64,000 nucleotides of DNA from Methanobacteriota archaeon (GCA_023402275.1 JAEXCH010000002.1:62001-126000), one strand, 5' to 3'. Counted from the stretch's first letter, positions 27,144-36,500 are shown. Program-made: numbers and translations. The notes: generated by a model not told the origin, from the sequence alone.

Positions 27144-27406
27144 AATTCACCACTATGCGCCTTTGCGGCGGAGAGGCCCTGATGGCCATATCCGCCGATG
27201 ACCTGGACCTTAACATGGAACATGTGGCAGAGGTGATCGAGAAACAAGGTGATCCTATCAAACAAAAGGATGATATGATGATAGTACTCGATTGGAACGG
27301 AATGGAGACGACCATCTACCCTCAGGGGAAGGTAATGTTCTTTCCTTTGAAGGACCGGTCATTATGCATCAGATACGCTACGGAGATGCTTGAGAAATTT
27401 ATGTAA
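27140..27406 (+). CDS. Small conserved archaeal protein of unknown function
   Basis: 88 residues. The C-terminal half (TTIYPQGKVMFFPLKD, then a helix) looks like a strand-helix unit similar to half a TBP or other small alpha-beta fold, but I cannot name the family. It overlaps the UPF0200 gene stop by 4 bases (ATGA) and so is translated with it; a partner role to that kinase-like protein is inference. It ends with an in-frame TAA before a separate promoter for the DUF92 gene. Confidence 0.7.
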   Translation: MKFTTMRLCGGEALMAISADDLDLNMEHVAEVIEKQGDPIKQKDDMMIVLDWNGMETTIYPQGKVMFFPLKDRSLCIRYATEMLEKFM

Positions 27407-27449
27407 AGTACAGGACTTACATTTATATCCTACTTGTATATGTCTTATT

Positions 27450-28187
27450 ATGGAATTGATTACCCAGATGGTAATATCCGGGATATTGTCGGCCGCTCTT
27501 TCGCTGATAGCGTATAAGTTCAGGATGCTGACATTCACAGGGTCGCTGGCCTCATTCTTCGTAGGTTACATAGTGGGTGTATTCGGTTCCATCGAATGGT
27601 TGATACTTCTTGTGGCATTCACCTTCGCAGGTCTGATCGCCACAAAGATGGACCTCAACGAAAAAAGTGAATATGGTCTGCAAGAAGGCAATTTTGGGGA
27701 AAGGACGCACAAGAACGTCCTTGGCGTCGGAATACCGGCCTGTATCTTCGCATTCCTCTACGGCGTACTTCATGCTCATATGAACGGACAGTACGACCTT
27801 GCCCTTACGGTAGCATTCATAAGTACTCTGACAGTTGCTGCGGCGGATACCGTTGCCAGTGAGATCGGGATAAGGGACAAGAAAGTGTGGCTGATAACCA
27901 CTTTCGAGAGAGTAAGGAGGGGTACCAACGGAGGAGTTTCCGTATTGGGTACTGCCTCATCGATAGTCGCCTCGGTATTCACAGGAGTTGTCGGCTGGCT
28001 TCTGATCTTCAAGGGATTGGATGCCTATGTACTGATACCGATCGCAATGGGTATACTCGGTAACACAGTGGACAGCGTACTTGGGGCCAGTCTTGAATCC
28101 CGCGGTAAGATAACGAAGTACACCAACAACTGCGTGAGTGCGATGATCGGTGCCGTTGTCGGTCTGATGATCGTATTACTTCTCTAA
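27450..28187 (+). CDS. DUF92/TMEM19-family membrane protein
   Basis: 245 residues from ATG 27450. This start is preferred because TTTATAT at 27422-27428 lies about 25 bases upstream, fitting a leaderless mRNA; an in-frame ATG at 27390 overlaps the previous gene. Conserved blocks GNFGERTHKNVLGVG, ADTVASEIG, TNGGVSVLGT and GNTVDSVLGASLE identify DUF92. Plant homologues of the family include a phytyl-phosphate kinase, so a polyprenyl lipid kinase role is possible. The 3' end overlaps the convergent SAP-domain gene by 12 bases. Confidence 0.88.
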   Translation: MELITQMVISGILSAALSLIAYKFRMLTFTGSLASFFVGYIVGVFGSIEWLILLVAFTFAGLIATKMDLNEKSEYGLQEGNFGERTHKNVLGVGIPACIFAFLYGVLHAHMNGQYDLALTVAFISTLTVAAADTVASEIGIRDKKVWLITTFERVRRGTNGGVSVLGTASSIVASVFTGVVGWLLIFKGLDAYVLIPIAMGILGNTVDSVLGASLESRGKITKYTNNCVSAMIGAVVGLMIVLLL

Positions 28188-28754
28188 AGCGGCCTTATCC
28201 GATCGTTCGTATCTGTTATGGCCTGGAAGACCTTTCTTGTACTTCCAGCACTGTATAGCATCATCCAATGATGCTTTCTTGTTGTCCGAGAAGAACTCCC
28301 TTACATACGTATTATATTCGAATTGTTTGTCTATCTTGGTCTTACTGTGCTTCTTCCTATCGAGTATGGACCAATACTCCGATACTGCCTCTCTGTATGT
28401 CTTACCCGAATTCGATCGTAGCCAGTGCATGAAATCAACATTGAACTTGAATCCGTTGCCTATGTGTTCTTTGAAGAACCTGCGGTGTACCTCCGAACAA
28501 CGGATATTCGGTTCGATCTCGCCGTCCATGTCAAGACCCGTGTCATACTTTGATGATGGTCTTTTTATCGGCTGCAACTTTTCACCGGTCTCAAGAAAAT
28601 GTGATACACGATGATTGAGTTCTGACTTCGATCCCTGTGTGCTCAATCCCACGATCCTGCAGAAATCAACAAGTTCGCTTTTGAGATAATAGAAGTCGCC
28701 GAATGTCTCCGGCTGCATATCCTCAGACAGATCGGGTCTTTCCGAAGTTATCAT
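28176..28754 (-). CDS. SAP domain protein with DUF6434-like C-terminus
   Basis: 192 residues. Residues about 20-58 form a SAP-type helix-extended-helix (YYLKSELVDFCRIVGL, then GSKSELNHRVSHFLETG), normally nucleic-acid binding. The rest (EVHRRFFKEHIGNGFKFN, FMHWLRSNSGKTYREAV) matches what I recall of DUF6434, which often accompanies SAP in bacteria. Lysine-rich C-terminus. Function unknown; nucleic-acid binding is inferred from SAP. The gene is monocistronic between two unrelated genes and its narrow archaeal occurrence may mean transfer from bacteria. Confidence 0.7.
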   Translation of the reverse strand: MITSERPDLSEDMQPETFGDFYYLKSELVDFCRIVGLSTQGSKSELNHRVSHFLETGEKLQPIKRPSSKYDTGLDMDGEIEPNIRCSEVHRRFFKEHIGNGFKFNVDFMHWLRSNSGKTYREAVSEYWSILDRKKHSKTKIDKQFEYNTYVREFFSDNKKASLDDAIQCWKYKKGLPGHNRYERSDKAALEK

Positions 28755-28794
28755 TTAGATCATTGAGAAAGAGGGCTTGCGCCCTCGTTTATAT

Positions 28795-29745
28795 TCACAG
28801 TCCGCAGAGCTTGAGAAGTACCTTCCACTTCCTGTCGATCTCATTCTGCATGGATTCGACGACGGGTTCCCACTTCTCATTCTTCAGGTGCTTGAACCTT
28901 CCCTGAGAGTCGATCCAGTCCGTGACCGGCTTCTTCTCTATCTTGCCCTCGGCTATCCTTAGGCTTTCAGATGACAGGGTGTAATCGGTCCCGTTCTCGA
29001 CCTCATACAAAGGCCAGATACATGTCTCCACAGCGAGCTTGGATATCGCAACGGTCTCATCCGAAGGGAATCTCCATCCTCTCGGGCAAGGAGCTATCGC
29101 ATTGATGAAGCTTGGGCCGTCTATGTTGAATGCCTTCTGTGACTTTTGTATCATGTCCCTCCAAGCATGCGGAGCGGCCTGAGCGACATATGGTATCCCG
29201 TGTGCGGCCATGATCTGTGTCATGTCCTTGGGGAACTCCTTCTTTCCGGGCGAGACGCTTCCTGCCCAGGAGGTTGTCGTGGACGCTCCCATTCCGGTCG
29301 CACTGGACCTCTGGATACCAGTGTTCATGTATGCTTCGTTGTTCAAGCAGACGAACAGCATGTGGTGTCCTCTTTCCATTGCTCCGGAGAGTGCCTGAAG
29401 ACCTATGTCGTATGTCGCACCGTCGCCGGCGAAGTTAACGAACTTTATGTCCTCCTTGACCTTTCCCTGTCTCTTCAGGGATTGATATGCGGTCTCGACC
29501 CCCGCACATGTTGCAGCACCGTTCCCGAATGCTGTGTGTATGTACGGTGTCTTCCATGAGGTGTACGGGAAGATCGTTGTGGAAACTTCGAAACAACCTG
29601 TGGAACATGATACGACGATATCCTTTTCGGTACCCATCAGTATCTGCCTTGCTATTATCGATTCGGGACATCCTGCGCACAGTCTGTGACCGCTTGCCAG
29701 TCTCACCGGGATCTTATTAAGGTCCTTCAATGACAGTGTGCTCAT
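28795..29745 (-). CDS. porB: Pyruvate:ferredoxin oxidoreductase, beta subunit
   Basis: 316 residues from ATG 29745, which overlaps the porA stop (ATGA); longer forms upstream lie inside porA in another frame. The thiamine-diphosphate site is visible as FAGDGATYDIG with LNNEAYMNTG, and cluster cysteines as CAGCPES and SCSTGCFE. It reacts with pyruvate and CoA and passes electrons to ferredoxin; in methanogens it mainly runs toward pyruvate synthesis from acetyl-CoA. Last gene of porGDAB. Confidence 0.95.
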   Translation of the reverse strand: MSTLSLKDLNKIPVRLASGHRLCAGCPESIIARQILMGTEKDIVVSCSTGCFEVSTTIFPYTSWKTPYIHTAFGNGAATCAGVETAYQSLKRQGKVKEDIKFVNFAGDGATYDIGLQALSGAMERGHHMLFVCLNNEAYMNTGIQRSSATGMGASTTTSWAGSVSPGKKEFPKDMTQIMAAHGIPYVAQAAPHAWRDMIQKSQKAFNIDGPSFINAIAPCPRGWRFPSDETVAISKLAVETCIWPLYEVENGTDYTLSSESLRIAEGKIEKKPVTDWIDSQGRFKHLKNEKWEPVVESMQNEIDRKWKVLLKLCGL

Positions 29746-30911
29746 ATCTTCACCCCCAGGAAGTTGATCCTCTTTGCTCTTCCGTCCTTCACATCCTTGA
29801 AGACAGACATGAAGTCCGATACCATCGTGTCGGCTCCTCCGAGTCCGTAGATGTAGTTGTACATCTTGGGAACGGAATCGTTCTCTATCGCTGATGCAAC
29901 GACCTCGGGGAACATCGGACCATATGACCCGACGCTGAGGTGTCTGTCCATGACTATGACGGACTTCTTGCCCTTCATGAGCTTCGCGAGGTCCGCTATC
30001 GGCCATGGTCTGTAAAGACGGGGCATCGCGACACCGACCTTCATTCCTTCCTTACGCAGCTGATCCACTGCTTCCTTCATCGTACCGAAGGATGATCCAA
30101 GGACCACTGCGATGCAGTCCGCATCCTCGCACATGTACTCCTCAACGAGGTTGTACTTCCTGCCGGATATCTTTGCGAAGTCCTCGAACACCTGCTTTGT
30201 GACCTCCAATGCCTTGTCCATGGCCTCCACCATCTGATACTTGTGGGGGAAGTAGAACAGAGGCCCGTCCATCAGGTTGTGTGAGACGGGGTTCTTGACA
30301 TCCAGAAGGGGATACATTGGCTTGTATTCCCCAACGAACTTCTTGACGTCCTGTGTGTCCATAGGCGTCATCCTCTCTATCGCATGGGTCAATATGAATC
30401 CGTCAAGGTTCACAAGACCGGGCAACTGGACATCCGGGTGCTCACATATCCTTGGAGCTATGATAGACATATCATATGCTTCCTGAACATTCTCTGAGAA
30501 CAATGTTATCCAGCCGCAATCCCTCGCGGCCATGACATCACCGTGGTCGTTCTGGATGTTGATCGGGCCGCTGACCGCTCTGTTGGCGACAGCCATTATC
30601 AGGGGTACTCTCATGGATGATGCTATAGGCATCATCTCCCACATGTATGCAAGACCCTGTGATGCCGTTGCAGTGAAGGTCCTTGCGCCTGCTGATGCGG
30701 ATGTCGTACAGAGCGTAAGAGCACTGTGCTCAGATTCCACACAGACGAACTCTGTTGTGACCTCTCCATTCGCAACATACTCTGCGAACTTCTCGACTAT
30801 TATCGTCTGGGGTGTGATAGGGTATGCCGCACACACATCAGGGTCCACCTGCTTCCATGCAAGTGCGACCGCCGAGTCGCCGTTTATCGCTATATCATTG
30901 TGCTTGCTCAT
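29742..30911 (-). CDS. porA: Pyruvate:ferredoxin oxidoreductase, alpha subunit
   Basis: 389 residues from ATG 30911, preceded by GGAGGAGTGAAT; an in-frame ATG at 30971 would lie inside porD. The pyrimidine-binding motif AAYPITPQT and CVESEHSA are intact, with the domain III region VIVMDRHLSVGSYGP near the C-terminus. It joins with PorB, PorD and PorG. Starts 2 bases after the porD stop. Confidence 0.95.
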   Translation of the reverse strand: MSKHNDIAINGDSAVALAWKQVDPDVCAAYPITPQTIIVEKFAEYVANGEVTTEFVCVESEHSALTLCTTSASAGARTFTATASQGLAYMWEMMPIASSMRVPLIMAVANRAVSGPINIQNDHGDVMAARDCGWITLFSENVQEAYDMSIIAPRICEHPDVQLPGLVNLDGFILTHAIERMTPMDTQDVKKFVGEYKPMYPLLDVKNPVSHNLMDGPLFYFPHKYQMVEAMDKALEVTKQVFEDFAKISGRKYNLVEEYMCEDADCIAVVLGSSFGTMKEAVDQLRKEGMKVGVAMPRLYRPWPIADLAKLMKGKKSVIVMDRHLSVGSYGPMFPEVVASAIENDSVPKMYNYIYGLGGADTMVSDFMSVFKDVKDGRAKRINFLGVKI

Positions 30912-30913
30912 AT

Positions 30914-31192
30914 TCACTCCTCCGACATCGTTATTGCTTTCTTGGGACAGACCTTCGCACATATTCCGCATCCCTTGCAGTGTGTGAGCTTGATCCCCTT
31001 TATCTTATCATCAGTGACGAGTATGCAGTCATCCGGACAGTATATCCAGCAGGTCAGACAATCAATGCACTTGTCCATATCGATGACCGGAGCAAGACTC
31101 CTCCAGTCACCTGTCTGGAAGTCCTCGGAGTTACCGGGCTCTATGACACGGTCCCCGACCACCAGATCCTTGTAGTTCGCTATGTTGACCAT
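30914..31192 (-). CDS. porD: Pyruvate:ferredoxin oxidoreductase, delta (ferredoxin-like) subunit
   Basis: 92 residues with two complete 4Fe-4S motifs, CIDCLTCWIYCP and CKGCGICAKVCP. It carries electrons from the PorAB active site to external ferredoxin. The stop of porG and its start overlap by one base, and porA follows after 2 bases. Confidence 0.96.
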   Translation of the reverse strand: MVNIANYKDLVVGDRVIEPGNSEDFQTGDWRSLAPVIDMDKCIDCLTCWIYCPDDCILVTDDKIKGIKLTHCKGCGICAKVCPKKAITMSEE

Positions 31193-31749
31193 TACTGCAC
31201 CTCCTCGTATGCTCTCTTGAGTGCTGCAAGATTCTTGACTATCATCTTATCCTGCAATTTGCCCTCGAACTTGGTTGTTATGTTATCCTCCACCTCGGAG
31301 TAGGGTATTATCGGCCTCACCTTTACCAATGCTCCGAGCATCGAGGTATTTGCCATGGGACGTCCTATCTCCTCAACGGATATCCTGGTTGCATCCACTG
31401 CATGACATTCAGCATTCGTTCCGATCGCCTTCTGAAGTTCTGCCGATGTTCCGGGATAGTTCGCTATTATGGTTCCTCCATTCTTCAGTCCTTTTGCCAC
31501 ATCCACCTTTCCTATGAGTGTCGGATCGACAACGACCACGATATCGGGTTCATAGACCTGAGTGTGCACTCTTATGGGTGAGTCAGATATTCTAGCGAAG
31601 GCCTTGATAGGAGCCCCCATTCTCTCGGGGCCGAACTCCGGGAAGGCCTTGACATACTTCCCGGCGTTGATGATCGTCTCAGCAAGTATCTCATTTGCTG
31701 TGACAACACCTTGGCCACCTCTTCCGTGCCAACATATTTCCGTATCCAT
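31192..31749 (-). CDS. porG: Pyruvate:ferredoxin oxidoreductase, gamma subunit
   Basis: 185 residues beginning with the family motif HGRGGQGVVTANEILAE and containing FGPERMGAPIKAFARI. First gene of the por operon. GATTTAAATC (31785-31794) upstream is a plausible TATA box, giving a leader of about 15-20 bases. Order G-D-A-B is typical for archaeal pyruvate oxidoreductase and not for the 2-oxoisovalerate or indolepyruvate enzymes, though paralogue assignment rests on similarity only. Confidence 0.95.
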   Translation of the reverse strand: MDTEICWHGRGGQGVVTANEILAETIINAGKYVKAFPEFGPERMGAPIKAFARISDSPIRVHTQVYEPDIVVVVDPTLIGKVDVAKGLKNGGTIIANYPGTSAELQKAIGTNAECHAVDATRISVEEIGRPMANTSMLGALVKVRPIIPYSEVEDNITTKFEGKLQDKMIVKNLAALKRAYEEVQ

Positions 31750-32055
31750 GTTGAATCAACTAAAGGTACTGAATACCCATATCTGATTTAAATCCTTCCT
31801 TAATATTCAATGAAAAGTAACTTTTTTTGTCTTGTTTTTACAGTTTACCATAGAAAAATGCGATTTTTATACGAAAAGTGTGAATAGAAATTCGAAATTC
31901 GAAATTGCTTTAAGGGAAATCCTATAGATATTATCAATATTTATCTACTCATTTTCTGGTTGACCTAAAAAAAGATATTATAATGAAGCCGATACCGATG
32001 ACAGAGTGGAGGGCGACCGTCCTGCGCCAAAACTTCTTCCAAGAGTGTAATTGCC
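31750..32055. promoter_or_regulatory. Divergent porG-ppsA promoter region
   Basis: 306 bases with no gene. It holds a TATA-like GATTTAAATC for porG and two TATA-like stretches for ppsA (31937-31946 and 31974-31984). Between them is a triple tandem heptamer GAAATTC-GAAATTC-GAAATTG at 31887-31907, which creates two TTCGAA palindromes and could bind a regulator of both pyruvate genes. Confidence 0.4.
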
Positions 32056-34368
32056 ATGGACAAGAAGATAGTAGACGTCAACGAACTGCGTGTGGATGAT
32101 GTACCTTATGTCGGCGGTAAGGGAGCGAACCTCGGTGAGCTCACATCTGCCGGGTTCCCGGTTCCCGGGGCATTCGTTCTCACAACGGTTGCCTATGATT
32201 ATTTTTTGGAAAAGAGCGGGATAATGGGAAAGGTCGAGGAGGAGTTGAGGAACATCGACAGATCCTCGGACCAGAATCTTACGGATGCGTCCAAAAGGAT
32301 AAGGGGGCTTTTCGAGACCTATGAGATCCCTGATGACCTTAAGAAAGAGATCATAACAAGCTACAGGATGATCGTACCCAAAGGAGAGACAGGATTCGTT
32401 GCAGTAAGGTCCAGCGCAACAGCGGAGGACCTTCCCGATGCAAGCTTCGCAGGACAACAGGAGACATATCTGAATGTTAACGGCGAGGATGACCTTTTCG
32501 ATAAGATAAGGAAATGCTGGTCATCACTTTTCACGGCAAGGGCTATAGCCTACAGGGAGAAGCAGGGCTATGAGCACAGCGATGTCAAGCTTGCAGTGGT
32601 CGTTCAAAAGATGGTGAACTCCGAGATATCAGGAATAATGTTCACTGTGGACCCGCACAGCGGAGCCAAGAATATCATCATCGAAGCAGGATATGGCCTA
32701 GGTGAGGCCATAGTCGGCGGAGAGGTCACTCCTGACACATATATCATAGATAAATCAAAGATGGATATCACAAAGAAGAGGATATCCACTCAGAAATGGA
32801 AATACATCAGAGGACCTGACGGAGGATGTCAGAAAGAGGATGTCCCTGAAAGTGACGAGAAGAAACAGAAGATCGACGATGCCCGCATACTCGAGATAGC
32901 TGAGATCGGACGTCAGGTCGAGATACACTACCAGAAACCGATGGACATGGAATGGTGCGTGGAAGGCGGAAAGGCATATCTTGTCCAAGCAAGACCAATT
33001 ACTGCCGTAGGTAATTCCAACGGGAACGGTTCTGCTGAAGGAACTACGGACAGCGAGAACATAATCCTATCGGGATTGGGTGCAAGTCCCGGGCTTGCTA
33101 CCGGTACGGTGAGGATCTACGATGAGACCATGAGCCTTGACGTTGTCAAGGACGGAGACGTACTGGTGACGAAGATGACCATGCCCGACATGGTGCCTGC
33201 GATGAGCAGATCGGTCGCGATCGTCACGGACGAGGGAGGTATGACCTGCCACGCAGCGATCATATCCAGAGAACTGGGTACCCCTTGCATAGTAGGTACC
33301 GGATGTGCGACAGACTCCTTGAAGGACGGCGACGTCATAACAGTTGACGGTACCACGGGTACGGTCTACAGAGGAGCACTCAAGAAGAAAGAGGAGTCAG
33401 AAGGACCTTCGGCAGCCTCACCGTGTGCTGAGTTCGTTCCTGTCACAGGTACAAAGGTCATGGTCAACATGAGCATGCCAACCAAAGCAGAGGATATCGC
33501 AAAACTTCCCTGCGACGGTGTAGGATTGATGAGGAGCGAGTTCCTTTTCACCAATTACATAGGAGAACACCCTTGTGCAGTCATCGATGACGGAAGGTCC
33601 GAGGAGCTCATCAACAAATTGGCAGAGGGACTGTCAAAGGTCGCCAGGGCATTCTACCCCAGACCTGTCATACTCAGAACATCGGATTTCAAGACCAACG
33701 AGTACCGCGATATGAAAGGCGGAGTTGATTACGAACCGAACGAAGAGAACCCAATGATCGGATGGAGAGGATGTTCAAGATACATCTCGGACAGCTACCG
33801 CGAGGCGTTCATGTGCGAGCTAAGGGCGATCAAGAAGACCCGTGAGGAGTTCGGTCTGAAGAACCTGCACATAATGTTGCCATTCGTAAGGACCATATTC
33901 GAGGTCGAAGAGATAGTCGGGATGATGGCCAGCGTAGGACTGAAGAGAGGATTGGATCTAAAGCTGTACTTCATGGCAGAGGTACCTGTCAACATATTCA
34001 TGGCGGAGGAGTTCTGCAAGTATTGCGATGCATTCTCGATAGGGTCCAACGATCTGACCCAACTGACATTGGGATGCGACCGTGATTCGGATATCCTTGG
34101 GAAGATGGGATACTTCGATGAGAGGAACCCGGGTGTGAAAGCTGCCATATCCCAATTGATAAAGGTGGCTCACAAGAACGGAAAGACCGTCGGCATATGC
34201 GGACAAGGACCTTCTGTCTACCCTGAATTCGCAGAGTTCCTGGTGGAAGAGGGGATCGACTCGATATCCTTGAATCCGGATACGTTCTTCAAGACCAAGA
34301 TGAGCATCGCATCCGCTGAGCAGAGGATACTCCTCAAAGGTCTGAGAGAACTCAGAGAGAAAGAGTGA
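32056..34368 (+). CDS. ppsA: Phosphoenolpyruvate synthase
   Basis: 770 residues, normal length. It converts pyruvate, ATP and water to PEP, AMP and phosphate. The N-terminal ATP-grasp part begins VGGKGANLGELTSAGFPVP; the swivelling phosphohistidine domain shows GGMTCHAAIISRE with H399; the C-terminal PEP domain has GSNDLTQLTLGCDRDS and ICGQGPS. It is divergent from porGDAB, so pyruvate synthesis and its conversion to PEP are controlled from one intergenic region: the entry to gluconeogenesis. Confidence 0.97.
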   Translation: MDKKIVDVNELRVDDVPYVGGKGANLGELTSAGFPVPGAFVLTTVAYDYFLEKSGIMGKVEEELRNIDRSSDQNLTDASKRIRGLFETYEIPDDLKKEIITSYRMIVPKGETGFVAVRSSATAEDLPDASFAGQQETYLNVNGEDDLFDKIRKCWSSLFTARAIAYREKQGYEHSDVKLAVVVQKMVNSEISGIMFTVDPHSGAKNIIIEAGYGLGEAIVGGEVTPDTYIIDKSKMDITKKRISTQKWKYIRGPDGGCQKEDVPESDEKKQKIDDARILEIAEIGRQVEIHYQKPMDMEWCVEGGKAYLVQARPITAVGNSNGNGSAEGTTDSENIILSGLGASPGLATGTVRIYDETMSLDVVKDGDVLVTKMTMPDMVPAMSRSVAIVTDEGGMTCHAAIISRELGTPCIVGTGCATDSLKDGDVITVDGTTGTVYRGALKKKEESEGPSAASPCAEFVPVTGTKVMVNMSMPTKAEDIAKLPCDGVGLMRSEFLFTNYIGEHPCAVIDDGRSEELINKLAEGLSKVARAFYPRPVILRTSDFKTNEYRDMKGGVDYEPNEENPMIGWRGCSRYISDSYREAFMCELRAIKKTREEFGLKNLHIMLPFVRTIFEVEEIVGMMASVGLKRGLDLKLYFMAEVPVNIFMAEEFCKYCDAFSIGSNDLTQLTLGCDRDSDILGKMGYFDERNPGVKAAISQLIKVAHKNGKTVGICGQGPSVYPEFAEFLVEEGIDSISLNPDTFFKTKMSIASAEQRILLKGLRELREKE

Positions 34369-34369
34369 T

Positions 34370-35224
34370 TCAGGAGTTCGGGTGCTGAGCCTTTGAACTG
34401 TCCACGAGTCTCTCGTTGAGACCATTTGCCTGCTCCTGAGGAAGGAGCATGGTGGTGATCTCCATAAACGGGTGCTTTGCACCCTCTATTATCTTTACAT
34501 CATCAAGTGTTTTGAGACCCCATTTCTCTGCCGTCCTTTCCAACCCTAGCCTGACATTCATATCATTCGGTTCAAGGACTATGGCATTGAAAGTGTTAAG
34601 ACCGAGTTTGTTAGCGGCCATGATCCTATGGTGGCCATCGACCACAAGATATCCGTTGAGACGCTTTATCACAACAAGGGGTTCGTTCAATCCCCTCTTG
34701 ATCTCATACTGCCTTCCTATGAGTTCGTCCATATAGACCTCTTTCTGAGTTGGGATCAGTTCTTCCAACGGGATCTCCTGATTGGATATCTTGAGTCTTA
34801 TCCCATTCTGCTGCTCCAGAAAACTCTTGACCGACATGACCTTCCCAGGCCGGGATCTCTCGATCTGCGACCTTACGACATCGATGTTCGATATTATCCC
34901 GACGATCTTCCTTTCCTCGTTCACGACCGGGAGATTCCTCAGACCGTATCTGAACAGGATCCTTGTCGCATCCTCTATGGACATTGACGGTATTGCGCAT
35001 AATGTACCGCGGTTCATGACCTCTCTCATCTTCGCATCCGGACGGTCCACGAAACCAAGGAGTTCCTTTGCGGTCACATATCCAAGAAGATATTCATTCT
35101 CAACGATAGGGAATCCGTGGAAATTGGAATTTATTATCTTCTCCCTGACCTGTTCCACTGTCATATCTGGTGTAACGGTCTGAACGTTCCTTATCATGTA
35201 GTCTGCGACGGTTACGCTTGCCAT
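34370..35224 (-). CDS. CBS-pair protein with ParB/SerK-like nucleotide domain
   Basis: 284 residues. Residues 1-130 form two CBS motifs (ADYMIRNVQTVTPDMTV, and FRYGLRNLPVVNEERKIVG), which bind adenosyl nucleotides. Residues about 150-270 have a ParB/sulfiredoxin-like fold with the block LVVIKRLNGYLVVDGHHRI. The archaeal free-serine kinase SerK uses this fold, so an ADP- or ATP-dependent small-molecule kinase sensing energy state through CBS is an attractive guess. A DNA-binding ParB role is less likely, with no parA nearby. Convergent with ppsA, 1 base apart. Confidence 0.8.
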   Translation of the reverse strand: MASVTVADYMIRNVQTVTPDMTVEQVREKIINSNFHGFPIVENEYLLGYVTAKELLGFVDRPDAKMREVMNRGTLCAIPSMSIEDATRILFRYGLRNLPVVNEERKIVGIISNIDVVRSQIERSRPGKVMSVKSFLEQQNGIRLKISNQEIPLEELIPTQKEVYMDELIGRQYEIKRGLNEPLVVIKRLNGYLVVDGHHRIMAANKLGLNTFNAIVLEPNDMNVRLGLERTAEKWGLKTLDDVKIIEGAKHPFMEITTMLLPQEQANGLNERLVDSSKAQHPNS

Positions 35225-35282
35225 CTTATCAATACCCTATCATGAAGGTCCATGAAAAACCCTTTGCCCATCTTGAATAGCA

Positions 35283-35313
35283 TTAAATATTGAAAGTATG
35301 CTACAAAGTAGCA
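35283..35313 (+). promoter_or_regulatory. TATA box and operator-like palindrome TGCTAC-N3-GTAGCA of the third importer
   Basis: TTAAATAT (35283-35290) is a TATA-like box. The expected start near 35310 falls within TGCTAC AAA GTAGCA (35299-35313), a perfect 6-bp inverted repeat. The layout matches the other two importer promoters but the repeat sequence differs, suggesting a different regulator or ligand. Confidence 0.55.
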
Positions 35314-35347
35314 CAAAAAGTAATAATCGTAATAAGGGGAAGAAGAC

Positions 35348-36445
35348 ATGAACACCAAATTGATCTCATTGGTCTCGGTACTGATACTGTTCTCAGGTGC
35401 TGCGGTCCTTTCCTTCAGCGATATGTCTGAAGGATCTGACTCATTCACAATAACAGACGGTACCGGGGAAATTTTCGAGTATGACAGACCCACTGAACAC
35501 ATCGTTACAATGGGATACGCATCAACACTCACGGTCGCAATGCTTGGCAATATCGATAAGATAATCGCAACCGACTCCTACTCGACATACGACTACACAA
35601 AGGACGAGCGTCTCAAGGACCTTGAGGCAGAGAATATGGGTAGCATATACTCCTCATCCAACAACGACAAGATAGCCACCCAATTCATCCAGTGGGTGGA
35701 GTCAGGGGATATGAACTTGGATGATACCATCATCCTTACTACATATTCCAATGCGAAGGTGCTCAGAGAGACATTGAATAGAGAGGGTTTCACCAATGTC
35801 CTTGTCTATCTGACAATAACCGATTATGAACAGATCATTGACTTCGTTGAGAGTATGTCCCTCATAGTAACGGGAAAGACATCCAAGATCGTGGATGATA
35901 TGAGGCATGTCAAAGAGACCATCGATGACGGCCTCAAGGATGTGGAGACTAAAGCAAAGGGATTGGGTGTCTGGTACACTGCATCCTCGGGAGCATTCAC
36001 CGTAGGGAACACAGGCTCCATAACAGTATCCTTGATTGAGGCTGCAGGTGGAGAGAACATAGCGTATGATCCCAGTAAGGGGTCCCCAACATATGGTGAC
36101 GTCAGCACCATAATACAGAAGATGGAGGCGAACAGGGATGCTGTGATCTTCCTGCCGAACAGCTACATTAAGGACCATACCATAGCAGAGTTCAGGAACA
36201 CCGTTCTGGGAGGGGATACATCGATAAGGATCCTTGGAATGGAACAGAACTGGAACAACTACTGTCCCGACGCAATGGAAGGTCTCTGGGCATTCGCATG
36301 TGCGATGTATCCGGACATATTTGAGGGAGATGTGCCCATAACGGATGATGCACCGCCCTCCAACCTTATGTTGTATATCGTTGCGGGCATAGTTGTTCTG
36401 GGAATAGCCTTGGTCGCAGCATTCTTCGTTATGAGAAGACCATAA
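35348..36445 (+). CDS. ABC transporter substrate-binding protein with C-terminal membrane anchor
   Basis: 365 residues. The N-terminus has an export signal (about 1-25). The binding-protein domain starts near 35 (GEIFEYDRPTEHIVTMG). The last 25 residues hold a hydrophobic helix and basic end (VLGIALVAAFFVMRRP), so the protein is anchored at its C-terminus, unlike the two other binding proteins in the window. GGGGA precedes the start. First gene of a three-gene importer operon with permease and ATPase. Family suggests iron chelate or corrinoid; ligand unknown. Confidence 0.88.
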   Translation: MNTKLISLVSVLILFSGAAVLSFSDMSEGSDSFTITDGTGEIFEYDRPTEHIVTMGYASTLTVAMLGNIDKIIATDSYSTYDYTKDERLKDLEAENMGSIYSSSNNDKIATQFIQWVESGDMNLDDTIILTTYSNAKVLRETLNREGFTNVLVYLTITDYEQIIDFVESMSLIVTGKTSKIVDDMRHVKETIDDGLKDVETKAKGLGVWYTASSGAFTVGNTGSITVSLIEAAGGENIAYDPSKGSPTYGDVSTIIQKMEANRDAVIFLPNSYIKDHTIAEFRNTVLGGDTSIRILGMEQNWNNYCPDAMEGLWAFACAMYPDIFEGDVPITDDAPPSNLMLYIVAGIVVLGIALVAAFFVMRRP

Positions 36446-36500
36446 ACCAATTTAAGTAAAGGGGGCATGTCCCCCTATTCTTAGAAAAAAGGCATCCATC

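Noticed and set aside
29745..30006. N-terminal extension of PorB
   Set aside because: The extra 87 residues are out-of-frame porA sequence; ATG 29745 gives the normal N-terminus and the ATGA overlap.
34370..35224. Chromosome-partition ParB
   Set aside because: No ParA, no helix-turn-helix and no parS-like sites; the CBS pair and SerK-like fold fit a metabolic enzyme better.
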